Shown: positions 28,031 to 36,189 of the stretch, piece after piece | Numbering within the stretch: the stretch's first letter is position 1 | Layout: the number at the start of each line of letters is the position of its first letter | Assembly (NCBI RefSeq): GCF_000430705.1 | Contig: NZ_AUMN01000024.1 | Location: forward strand, 1-64,000 | Origin: Arthrobacter castelli DSM 16402 | GTDB taxonomy: Bacteria; Actinomycetota; Actinomycetes; Actinomycetales; Micrococcaceae | Direction: 5' to 3' | DNA: 64,000 nucleotides | The notes under the pieces: generated by a model | The model's database searches: none | What the model saw: the letters and a program-made list of their open reading frames with translations, nothing else | Told to the model about the DNA's origin: nothing | Program-made: the position numbers and the translations under genes

Positions 28031-29458
28031 ATGAGCATCGAGTTTTCAAAGGCATTGGCTGTCGAGTCGACGTCGATCCCGGGGCTGCAGGTCATCGACC
28101 TGGCGGTGCATGGTGACAACCGCGGGTGGTTCAAGGAGAACTGGCAGCGCGCCAAGATGACTGCCGCCGGGCTGCCGGATTTCGGACCCGTGCAGAACAA
28201 CATCTCCTTCAATCCTGCGGCCGGCACCACGCGGGGGATCCACGCGGAGCCCTGGGATAAATACATTTCCGTGGCCAGCGGCCGGATCTTCGGTGCCTGG
28301 GTCGATCTGCGACGCGGGCCCACCTTCGGCAATACCCACACCGTGGAATTGGACCCGTCCAAGGCCGTCTTCGTCCCCCGCGGCGTTGGCAACGCCTTCC
28401 AGACCCTGGAGGATGACACTGCGTACACGTACCTCGTCAACGACCATTGGAGTGCCGATGCGCAGGGTCAGTACACCTTCCTGAATCCGGCCGACCCGAC
28501 GGCGGGCTTCGAATGGCCGATTCCCCTTCAGAGCGCCCAACTGTCAGATAAGGACCGCCTCCACCCCTGGCTCGCCGACGTCGAGCCCATGGAGGGCCGG
28601 AAGATTCTGGTCCTCGGATCGAACGGCCAATTAGGCATGGCGTTGCGCGCTGAGCTCGGCGATGCGGCAACTGTCGAATATGCAGGCCACGAAGAATTCA
28701 ACCTCGCGGAGCCGTCTTCCTGGCCGGCGCTCGACTGGCGCAACTATCAGGCCATCATCAACGCGGCCGCGTACACAAAGGTCGATGACGCCGAGGCACC
28801 CGGCGGGCGGAGGGCGGCCTGGGCCGTTAACGCCGCGGCACTGGCGCGGCTGGCCGACATCGCCAACGCCAACGGCCTGACCCTGGTGCACGTGTCCAGC
28901 GATTATGTATTTGACGGCACGGCCGCGGTCCATGATGAAGACGAAGGATTCAGCCCGCTGAACGTCTATGGCCAGACGAAGGCAGCCGGCGACATGGCTG
29001 TGTCCACCGCCGCACGGCATTACCTGATCCGCACCAGCTGGGTCGTCGGGTCCGGTAAGAACTTCATCTCCACGATGATCACGCTGGCGGAAAAGGGCGT
29101 GGATCCTTCAGTGGTTTCGGACCAGATTGGCCGGTTGTCCTTCACCACCGACATTGCGCGCGGCATTGTGCACCTGCTGGACGGCGGCGCCGCCTACGGA
29201 ACGTACAACCTGACGAATACCGGGCCGCCGCAAAGCTGGTCAGATGTGGCCAAGCAGGTATTCGAGATCGTCGGACACGATCCGCAAAGAGTCACGCCCG
29301 CCACGACCGAGGCCTACTATGCGGGCAAGCCTCACGCACCGCGACCCGCCAACAGTGTGCTGAACCTCGACAAGTTGCAGTCAACGGGGTTCACCCCGCG
29401 TTCGGCCAGTGAGGCGCTCAGCGATTATCTTCAGGTAATGGATACCCGAAACGAGTGA
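28031..29458 (+). CDS. rmlCD: Fused dTDP-4-dehydrorhamnose 3,5-epimerase and dTDP-4-dehydrorhamnose reductase
   Basis: The 475-residue protein joins the last two enzymes of dTDP-L-rhamnose synthesis. Residues 1 to about 190 are a cupin-type RmlC (VHGDNRGWFKENW, GTTRGIHAEPWDKYI with the catalytic histidine, VPRGVGNAFQ). Residues from about 197 are an RmlD reductase: ILVLGSNGQLGMALR, INAAAYTKVDDAE, HVSSDYVFDG and the YGQTKAAGD catalytic pair. Such fusions are known in actinobacteria. The 3' end overlaps the convergent sulfotransferase gene by 41 bp. Rhamnose may be part of the linkage unit or a side branch of the wall polymer. Confidence 0.93.
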   Translation: MSIEFSKALAVESTSIPGLQVIDLAVHGDNRGWFKENWQRAKMTAAGLPDFGPVQNNISFNPAAGTTRGIHAEPWDKYISVASGRIFGAWVDLRRGPTFGNTHTVELDPSKAVFVPRGVGNAFQTLEDDTAYTYLVNDHWSADAQGQYTFLNPADPTAGFEWPIPLQSAQLSDKDRLHPWLADVEPMEGRKILVLGSNGQLGMALRAELGDAATVEYAGHEEFNLAEPSSWPALDWRNYQAIINAAAYTKVDDAEAPGGRRAAWAVNAAALARLADIANANGLTLVHVSSDYVFDGTAAVHDEDEGFSPLNVYGQTKAAGDMAVSTAARHYLIRTSWVVGSGKNFISTMITLAEKGVDPSVVSDQIGRLSFTTDIARGIVHLLDGGAAYGTYNLTNTGPPQSWSDVAKQVFEIVGHDPQRVTPATTEAYYAGKPHAPRPANSVLNLDKLQSTGFTPRSASEALSDYLQVMDTRNE

Positions 29459-30062
29459 AGTCGTCGTGGTAGAAGTCGATCAGCCTGGTCTGCAGCTGGT
29501 CAGAGATTTCCACATCGCTGCTGGAGGAACCACTGGCGCTCTTCCGGTCCATCACCCGCGGAATGTTTGGATCAAGCCCCAACCCGTAGCGTGAGTTCAG
29601 GTCCGCGACGAGTGTATCGAGTCCATCCTCCAGCCGGTACACATCCGACTTCTCCAGCTTGAATTCGCTCTGCGGCCTGAGGTGATTGTCAAAGACAAAG
29701 CTGTCCGCCAGATACTTCTTGAAAGCTTTATCCGCCCACTGGTCGACATCGGCCGCGGTACCATGTTGCAGGCGGTCGGCATTGCGCATGCCGTACTCGG
29801 AGCGGAACCGGGCAAGGGGCTCCCTGGTGACCATCAAGATCAGGTCGAAGGCGTTGAGCCGGAAATTCCGGTCAAGCATCTCGGCGTGCATGTGCTGGGG
29901 CGAACAGCGCCGCAGCCGATTGACGGACTTCGGGCCGGTCTTCGGGTCGCGGTAGAGCACTTGATACCCGCTGTTGCCGAAAACCCGTTCGACAGTCGAT
30001 CCTCCGGCCTTTGGAACGTGGACAAACAGAATATTCTGTCCGTCTTTCCTGAAAATCGGCAC
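29418..30062 (-). CDS. Sulfotransferase, paralogue 2 of 3 (carbohydrate type)
   Basis: This 214-residue sulfotransferase is a close paralogue of those at 18802 and 38063. The PAPS loop is VPKAGGST at 16-23, the 3'-phosphate site is TREPLARFRS at 79-88, and the signature QHMHAEML lies between. The ending DFTRFGYPL is shared with DYLRFGYPL of paralogue 1. Translation starts at GTG 30062, sharing one base with the stop of the TarS-like transferase (TAGTG), so the two are translationally coupled. This ties sulfation directly to a wall-polymer glycosyltransferase. The glycine-to-alanine change in PKAGG is mild and should not abolish binding. Confidence 0.88.
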   Translation of the reverse strand: MPIFRKDGQNILFVHVPKAGGSTVERVFGNSGYQVLYRDPKTGPKSVNRLRRCSPQHMHAEMLDRNFRLNAFDLILMVTREPLARFRSEYGMRNADRLQHGTAADVDQWADKAFKKYLADSFVFDNHLRPQSEFKLEKSDVYRLEDGLDTLVADLNSRYGLGLDPNIPRVMDRKSASGSSSSDVEISDQLQTRLIDFYHDDFTRFGYPLPEDNR

Positions 30063-31717
30063 TACTTGACCTTTCGCTTAATCTGGGCACCGACCCGCTT
30101 CATCCTGCGCTTTACGCCGGTCGGCAGGCGGCGGGAAGCGAGTTCGCGCGCCGCCGAGAAAATGTCAACCACGGGCTGCGACTGCGCTACGTCCCTGGGA
30201 GACGGCCCGGCAGCCGGTGCCGGAACGCTGATATCGAGGGCAAGGAAGCCTTTTTTGGTCGGGTAGGCCGTAACTGTCCTGTCGGAGATGTGGTTGGTGA
30301 CCGCTGATTGGCCCAGCATGGAGATCCGGTGTGTCGCGGTGTATCCGAGTTCAGTGACTCGGTGGAAGAGCTCCCATACTCCGGCCTCGAGCGGTTGGCC
30401 CATCGCTGCTGTTTCCGGATCCACCGCGCCGGTCATGCGGACTTCAATGGTGTGGCCGCCGTCCTCCAGCGGGACCACGTCCACGTCGCTCTCGGTGGGA
30501 AGTATCCAGTCGACATTGGAGGGCCGGTGCCGCACGGCAATCTCCCCAAACGCCTTTTGGACATGATCGGTTAAATCCCAGACATCTGCCGGTGTGTCGC
30601 CCCGCAGTTCCTCCGGGACGACCCGCGACACCCTCCCATCACGGGTCTGAACCTGCAGCGGCTGACCGTCGCGGTCCACGATCCTGGTGCTGAGCGACAC
30701 ATTAAGCTTTCCGCGCGCCCAGTGGGCCTCGAACGCTGTTCCCTGCAGCCTCATGCCATGGTCAAGGGTCGAGAGTGTATGGAGCTGTTCCCGGGTTCCA
30801 TGCCGCAGCAGGGATGACCGCGCGCGGTCCGCAGCTGACAAGTAGAAGTCGAGCTCTGGGGGGAAACAGGGCAGCAGCGTGGCAAACTTTTTCAGCAATC
30901 GGTTCTGGTATTTTTCGCCGTGACCCTGGAACTGGCCGTTGAGCCGTTCCAGCATCCGGCTGCGGTACCAGCGAACCAGCAAATGATTGCGCTTTTCGCC
31001 GTGGGGCAGCTCATCCAGGATTGGATCGAGCGAGCCGCGGAATGCCTTCCAGTACTCTTCGAAGTCATAGCCCTTTTTGTGGCTGTTGTCCTCATACAGG
31101 ATCCAGCGGTAGCACGGATATTCGGCGAAGATGCCGATCGCGTGAGTGCGGACCCAGGCCTGGGCGTTGAAATTGAAATCTTCCAGTCGCGGCCTGTCCT
31201 CCGGGAACCGGATCCGTGCCTCATTGAGGAAGCCGAGACGATACAGATTATGCGGAGTGATGCAATGGAGCGCGGTCTGGTCCAGTTCCGCCAGCACCGG
31301 GCGCTGCTGTCGCCAGGTGACCCACCCTGGCGTCGACCACCCTTGCACCACTTCCTTGGGATGGACCACGTCCAGCTTGTTTGTTGCGGCAAAATGGTAC
31401 ATGCGCTCGAGCGCTTCGGGAAATACATAATCGTCGTGGTCTACGAAGAACACATACTCGCCCTGCGCCAGATCGATTCCGACGTTGCGCGGCCGTGACG
31501 GCCAGCCGGAGTTCTCGATGCGGCGCACCACGACATTCGTGCGCTGGGCAGCGATGTCCTGCAGCCGGGCATAGGTGCCATCCGGGGAACCGTCGTCGAC
31601 GAAAATCACTTCAAATTCCGACGCCGGCATGGACTGGGCGTCCAGGGCCGCGACGACGTCGTCAAGCTCCGGCGGTGAGGAGTAGGTGGGAATGATGACG
31701 CTGACTTTGACTGTCAT
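30062..31717 (-). CDS. TarS-like GT2 glycosyltransferase of wall teichoic acid
   Basis: The 551-residue protein resembles TarS/TarP, which attach beta-linked amino sugars to poly(polyol phosphate) chains. The GT-A domain is clear: VSVIIPTYSSPPELDDVV, FVDDGSPDGT, GWPSRPRNVGIDLAQG, and the DxD-type site FFVDHDDYV at 91-99. A helical middle and then a beta-rich C-terminal region (about 340-510) follow, as in the trimerisation and polymer-binding part of TarS, ending with a basic tail (KRRMKRVGAQIKRKVK). It overlaps the upstream TagF-GT4 gene by ATGA and the downstream sulfotransferase by one base. The sugar transferred is not known. Confidence 0.82.
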   Translation of the reverse strand: MTVKVSVIIPTYSSPPELDDVVAALDAQSMPASEFEVIFVDDGSPDGTYARLQDIAAQRTNVVVRRIENSGWPSRPRNVGIDLAQGEYVFFVDHDDYVFPEALERMYHFAATNKLDVVHPKEVVQGWSTPGWVTWRQQRPVLAELDQTALHCITPHNLYRLGFLNEARIRFPEDRPRLEDFNFNAQAWVRTHAIGIFAEYPCYRWILYEDNSHKKGYDFEEYWKAFRGSLDPILDELPHGEKRNHLLVRWYRSRMLERLNGQFQGHGEKYQNRLLKKFATLLPCFPPELDFYLSAADRARSSLLRHGTREQLHTLSTLDHGMRLQGTAFEAHWARGKLNVSLSTRIVDRDGQPLQVQTRDGRVSRVVPEELRGDTPADVWDLTDHVQKAFGEIAVRHRPSNVDWILPTESDVDVVPLEDGGHTIEVRMTGAVDPETAAMGQPLEAGVWELFHRVTELGYTATHRISMLGQSAVTNHISDRTVTAYPTKKGFLALDISVPAPAAGPSPRDVAQSQPVVDIFSAARELASRRLPTGVKRRMKRVGAQIKRKVK

Positions 31718-34335
31718 TTCATGTTGCTCCGCGGTAGTTTCGGCTGGTCATCCTCCGCGCCAATGGCACGGTAGAACTGCTGCATCGCTTTTCTGTTGTA
31801 GGCATCGGCGTCGAACTCCGCCGTGGGTATCTCCCCGCGGATGGCTCGGCGCATGCCGTCGGCGAGAGCCGTGTCGTCCCGATCCACGACGAGTCCTGTC
31901 CCTTCCGGCAAGGCGCTGGCTGCCGACTCAAACGCCGTCGTCAACACCGGGATACCGAGGATCAGGGCCTCGAGAATCACCATCGGCTGCCCCTCGTAGT
32001 CGCTGGACATCACCATGCAGTCCGCGGCCGACATCAACACCGCCGCGTTCGGTTGTTGCCCGGTGAATGTCACGGATCGGCTGAGCCCGTGATGCGCCGC
32101 GATATCCCGCAGTTCCCCCGTCAGGGGACCGCTGCCCACGATCACCAGACGGGTCGCCGGATTCTCGTGATGGATGTCCGCGAAGGCCCGCAGCAGACGG
32201 GCGTGGTTCTTTTCAGGTGATAGACGGCCCACCGTGACGAACGTGGTGACATTGTCCCGGTGCGGCATGTAGGTATCGACAATCCGCTGCCGCTGGACTT
32301 CGCTAGCCACGCTCGCCAATGGATACCCCTGCTTCAGGTAAGCCACAGCCTCGGACAGATTCTTCGGCGTGGACTCCAATGCGGGCGTATCAGCCGGAGC
32401 GTTGGAGTCAGCATCGCCAAACGCATTGCGCCGGATCTGATCCGCATTGACCGTATTGACTGCGGAGACGAACCTGTCGGCGCTGGCATATTCAGTCAGG
32501 TTGGGCTGATTCACTTCCTGGAGGGCTTCAGACACAGAGACCAGTCGATCGAACCGGTGGTACGTCTTGAAGACTGCTCCAAGCCCGCGCCGCAAGGGTT
32601 GTTTGCCGTCAACTGTGCGCTGCGAGTCGTTCCACACGTCGTTGTGCAGCCAGATGGAGTGGGTTTTGGCCCGGCCGTTCAGCAGGATGTAATCCCAGAA
32701 CGGACCATATCCGCTGAAATCGACGATGTAGTCGAATTCGCTGTCGCCAAAGCACCGGCGCCACTCGTCTTTCCAGATTCTGGCATCCGGCGCGTGGTCG
32801 GGGACGACCTTGACCGGGCCCTTTCCGATATGGCTTCGCATCATCCAATGCTCCACCTTGCTGCCGTTGAGTCCGCCTTCGCGGGGGAACAGCCGAACAT
32901 TGGGATTAATCGTCGCGGCGCTGCGCTTTTTGGAGTCCATCCTGCTGTAGGAGTAGAACGCAGACACGTCGAAACGCGAGTGGTCGATGTTGTTCAGCAG
33001 ATTCAACGCCGAGGCGGTGATGCCATTGGGCGCCATGCCGCCAAGGTAGATCAGAATAGCTTCGCGCCCGTCGGAGAAGCCATGACGTACGTTCATGCCC
33101 TCGACGCCCTTGAAAATGATGTCGACAATCCGCTGTGCTGCGTGGCCGTCTTCATGACGGCAGAATCGTTGCCGGGCGCTTTCATACCGTGCGCTCAGGT
33201 CCGGATCGGCGAAGACCTGGCCGTCGGTCCGCTGTTCCAACGACTTGATGTTGGCCGACAGCTCAGTCACATCGGTCGAGACCGGCCCGGGAAGCTCATC
33301 CGTGGACAAATACAGGCCCCGCCCGGAGGAGTACTGATCGAGATCCGGCAGGTGGAACAACACGGGGTGTCCGCTGGCCAGGTAGTCGAAGAAGATGCTC
33401 GAGTAGTCAGTCACCAGCACGTCGGTGGCACCGAGGACCAAATTCGCCGGCACATCGTTCGGAACCAGGTATCCGGCCAGTTCCGGCATCTCAGCCATTT
33501 CCCTGTAGACCACTTGGTGGGTCTTCAGCAGAATCCGGTACTCGGAGGTGTCGATGTTTTGTTCGAGCTGTTCGACAACACGTTTGAGGGCAATGGCATC
33601 ATTGACCGGACGGTAGAAGGATTCGCCCTTCCACGTGGGCGCATAGAGAATGATCTTACGATCATCAAGTTCAATGCCGGCCGAACGCATCTGCTGCCGA
33701 AAAGCACTGGGATCATTGGCGGTGGCAAACTGGCGATCGACCCGGGGGTAGCCTTCTTCGACGATTTTTCCCTCGAAGATGTTCCGGAGTTTGTAGCCTT
33801 CCAGATACATCTGCTCAGACATAAACTCGTTCGCGGACAGCAGGTAGTCCGCAGCCACAAAGTTCCGGATGACGTTGCGGGTATCCGGCCCGCCGCCTTC
33901 GACGTCGTACCCCATGCGCTTCAGGGGTGTCCCGTGCCAGGTGTTGATATATGTTTGCCCGTCACGTTTGCTGAACTGCCAGGGGAAGGTGGCGTTGTTA
34001 ATCAGGTATTGAGACGTGGCAAGAGCCTTGTAGTACCTGTCTGTCTTATACTCGACAAACTCCACATTGTCGTAGTGACTGTACCGTTCCACCGCTGAGC
34101 GATAGTGGTCCAGGTCGGAGAGCACCCAAATATGCCGTAGGTGGGACATTTGGGGGTCGTTCAGCAAGGTCTGGAAGATCGCCTCAGGATTGTCCAGCAT
34201 GCCATTGCCCGAGAATGACTCGTAGACTACTGAATCCGGGCTGATCGGCCGGGAGCGCCAAAAGGCATATGACTCATAGCGCTTGGCTCTTGTCAACTTC
34301 TGGTTGACAAGATCTACGTATTTGTTGCGACCCAA
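31714..34335 (-). CDS. Bifunctional CDP-glycerol glycerophosphotransferase-GT4 glycosyltransferase
   Basis: The 873-residue protein has two catalytic halves. Residues 1 to about 410 form a TagB/TagF-type glycerophosphotransferase with INTWHGTPLKRMG (130-142), LYAPTWKGESF and VTDYSSIFFDYLA, the family histidine and aspartate sites. Residues from about 420 are a GT4 GT-B enzyme starting ILIYLGGMAPNGITASAL, with VGRLSPEKN and the EX7E-like SSDYEGQPMVILEAL. One chain could therefore add glycerol phosphate and a sugar alternately, or make a polymer with sugar in the backbone. Translation begins at TTG 34335 after GGAGG. It heads the three-gene operon ending in sulfotransferase 2. Confidence 0.88.
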   Translation of the reverse strand: MGRNKYVDLVNQKLTRAKRYESYAFWRSRPISPDSVVYESFSGNGMLDNPEAIFQTLLNDPQMSHLRHIWVLSDLDHYRSAVERYSHYDNVEFVEYKTDRYYKALATSQYLINNATFPWQFSKRDGQTYINTWHGTPLKRMGYDVEGGGPDTRNVIRNFVAADYLLSANEFMSEQMYLEGYKLRNIFEGKIVEEGYPRVDRQFATANDPSAFRQQMRSAGIELDDRKIILYAPTWKGESFYRPVNDAIALKRVVEQLEQNIDTSEYRILLKTHQVVYREMAEMPELAGYLVPNDVPANLVLGATDVLVTDYSSIFFDYLASGHPVLFHLPDLDQYSSGRGLYLSTDELPGPVSTDVTELSANIKSLEQRTDGQVFADPDLSARYESARQRFCRHEDGHAAQRIVDIIFKGVEGMNVRHGFSDGREAILIYLGGMAPNGITASALNLLNNIDHSRFDVSAFYSYSRMDSKKRSAATINPNVRLFPREGGLNGSKVEHWMMRSHIGKGPVKVVPDHAPDARIWKDEWRRCFGDSEFDYIVDFSGYGPFWDYILLNGRAKTHSIWLHNDVWNDSQRTVDGKQPLRRGLGAVFKTYHRFDRLVSVSEALQEVNQPNLTEYASADRFVSAVNTVNADQIRRNAFGDADSNAPADTPALESTPKNLSEAVAYLKQGYPLASVASEVQRQRIVDTYMPHRDNVTTFVTVGRLSPEKNHARLLRAFADIHHENPATRLVIVGSGPLTGELRDIAAHHGLSRSVTFTGQQPNAAVLMSAADCMVMSSDYEGQPMVILEALILGIPVLTTAFESAASALPEGTGLVVDRDDTALADGMRRAIRGEIPTAEFDADAYNRKAMQQFYRAIGAEDDQPKLPRSNMK

Positions 34336-34569
34336 TACTTCCTCCGTATCAACATTACCGCCGGGCGGTGTCCAACCTCATACGCGGGTTGCGAGTGACC
34401 GCCCCGGTGAGCCACACGATAAGGACGGACAATCAAGTCTAACTTAGGAGGTGCGTCGAGGCCGGTGTTCCACGCCGTGACACCGGTACTGTTGCACAGG
34501 AGGGCGTATACGGCCCGGAAATCATGAGTTCGTCCCGCAGGACGGAAAGAAAAGGGAGCATGTCAGTCA

Positions 34570-35751
34570 GTGCTTAAAATACTTCGCCGGGTGCTGGAAA
34601 TCTTTTCCTCGCAGGTGGGAAATGCCTTGGCCGCAAAACGGGTCCGTGCCCGACTCAAGCAGACACATCCGGTGAAGGGGCCGGTTGAATGTGTGCTGTA
34701 TTTCGCCGACGAGCCCGTCAATTCGTATCAAGTCCGCCAGTGGTACGAGCCGATGCTCAGGCTCGCCGACAGCCATCGGGTCACCGTGATGGTGCGCAAG
34801 CCAATGACGGTCCGGAGTCTTCATGACTGTCCGCTACCGATGGTGCTGGCGACCAATATGCCTGAACAGGAGGCATTCCTTTCGGCCCACCCGGTGAAGA
34901 TCATCTTCTATGTCAATAACAACAAAGAGAACTTCCTGACGCTTCGCTATACCGGCCCGATCCACATTCATCTCAGCCACGGGGAGAGTGACAAGACCTC
35001 GATGGCGTCAAATCAGCTGAAAGCCTACGACTATGCTTTCATCGCCGGGGAGGCGTCCAGAAGCCGCATCGAACGTACCGTCAAGAGGCTGGACCCGGAT
35101 CACTTGGTCCAGATCGGCCGGCCGCAGCTCGACGCACCGCAGTATCAGCACCAGTTGCCGGACGATGGCCGGACGGTGGTCCTTTATGCCCCGACATGGG
35201 AGGGCGAACGCTCCGCGATGGCCTATGGCTCGGTTGCCTCGCACGGGACGGCCATGATCTCCGCGTTGTTGTCGGACCCAAGCATCCGGGTGATCTACCG
35301 GCCCCATCCGCGGGTCGGTGTGAGGGAAGCCGTACAATCGCGGGCATCGAAGGCGATCAAGACATCGATCAACGCCGCGAACGATGCTGATCCGTCGGCC
35401 TGCCACCTGGTTGATGAACAAGCCGACTTCCGATGGTCCCTGTCGGTTGCCGACATCGGCATTGTGGATATTTCAGCTATGGCTGCAGACTGGCTCGCGA
35501 CGCGTAAACCAATGGTCATTACCCGCCCGTCCAACCCGCATGCACACGTCGACCCGGCAGGAATCGCCGGTAGCCTCGATCTGCTCTCCGCCGGCCGCGC
35601 AGACGATGTCCTGCAACTCGTCGCCGAACTCAAGCATGCCGGTCCATCGGCGGCACAACTGGGGCAAGTGGAACACCATTTCGGGGACACCACGCCAGGA
35701 AACGGTACCCGTCGATTCCTGCGGGCAGTCGATAGAGTGTTGGCAGAATGA
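34570..35751 (+). CDS. CDP-glycerol glycerophosphotransferase family protein (HGESDK subtype)
   Basis: This 393-residue protein is a divergent TagF-like enzyme. The usual WHG motif is replaced by HLSHGESDKTS (135-144); VLYAPTWEGERSAM, IYRPHPRVGV and a DISAMAADWLATRKP stretch complete the family pattern. The protein at 38764 has the same subtype motifs, so they are paralogues. The N-terminal 35 residues are basic and could lie on the membrane. It starts at GTG 34570. The 234-bp gap upstream is the divergent promoter region shared with the TagF-GT4 operon and holds an inverted repeat CCGGTGT/ACACCGG. It leads a plus-strand operon with the 136-residue protein and a GT4 gene. Confidence 0.83.
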   Translation: MLKILRRVLEIFSSQVGNALAAKRVRARLKQTHPVKGPVECVLYFADEPVNSYQVRQWYEPMLRLADSHRVTVMVRKPMTVRSLHDCPLPMVLATNMPEQEAFLSAHPVKIIFYVNNNKENFLTLRYTGPIHIHLSHGESDKTSMASNQLKAYDYAFIAGEASRSRIERTVKRLDPDHLVQIGRPQLDAPQYQHQLPDDGRTVVLYAPTWEGERSAMAYGSVASHGTAMISALLSDPSIRVIYRPHPRVGVREAVQSRASKAIKTSINAANDADPSACHLVDEQADFRWSLSVADIGIVDISAMAADWLATRKPMVITRPSNPHAHVDPAGIAGSLDLLSAGRADDVLQLVAELKHAGPSAAQLGQVEHHFGDTTPGNGTRRFLRAVDRVLAE

Positions 35752-35763
35752 AGGGACGTTCTG

Positions 35764-36174
35764 TTGCTGCCTCACATCAGTCAAACCATCGTGGATAAGC
35801 TTTCTCTGCTGGACAACGGCCTCCTCGAGGTAACCGGGCGCGCGGCTTTGTCCGGCTCGAAGGCTGCGGCCGATTCAACGGCGTGGCTGAAGCTGACCAG
35901 GCGGGGCACCACTCAGTCACATCTGGTTCCTGTCAGCCTCGATACCGACGGCTCGGGAGGCTCACTATTCCGGTTTGAAATCGACCTGCGGAACGATGCC
36001 GGTGCCTTGGAGGCGGACGACATCGTTGACGCCCACCTGGTGCTCAAGAGCAACGAAGGTGACGCTGTCGGCCGGCTCCCTTGGCCCCGTGCATTCAGCT
36101 CCTGGACTGTTTATCCGACTGCCTATGGAAACCTGAGTCTCAAGAAATCGCCTAAGCGTCCAGACAACGAATAG
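35764..36174 (+). CDS. Small beta-rich protein of the wall-polymer locus (136 aa)
   Basis: The product is predicted to be all-beta: alternating strands such as GLLEVTGRAALSG, STAWLKLTRRG, LFRFEIDLRND and DAHLVLKSNEG, ending with WTVYPTAYGNLSLKKSP. It resembles the beta-sandwich accessory regions attached to TagF, TarS and the GT4 enzymes of this locus, here as a free-standing protein. There are no catalytic motifs, cysteines or signal peptide. Translation starts at TTG 35764 after AAGGGA, 12 bp after the upstream TagF-like gene, and the GT4 gene follows 15 bp after its stop, so it may act as a subunit of one of them. Confidence 0.72.
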   Translation: MLPHISQTIVDKLSLLDNGLLEVTGRAALSGSKAAADSTAWLKLTRRGTTQSHLVPVSLDTDGSGGSLFRFEIDLRNDAGALEADDIVDAHLVLKSNEGDAVGRLPWPRAFSSWTVYPTAYGNLSLKKSPKRPDNE

Positions 36175-36189
36175 GAATCGAACGGAACC

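Noticed and set aside
32260-34098. 612-codon open frame on the plus strand
   Set aside because: It is antisense to the TagF-GT4 gene, has no family motifs, and exists because of the GC-biased third positions of the real gene.
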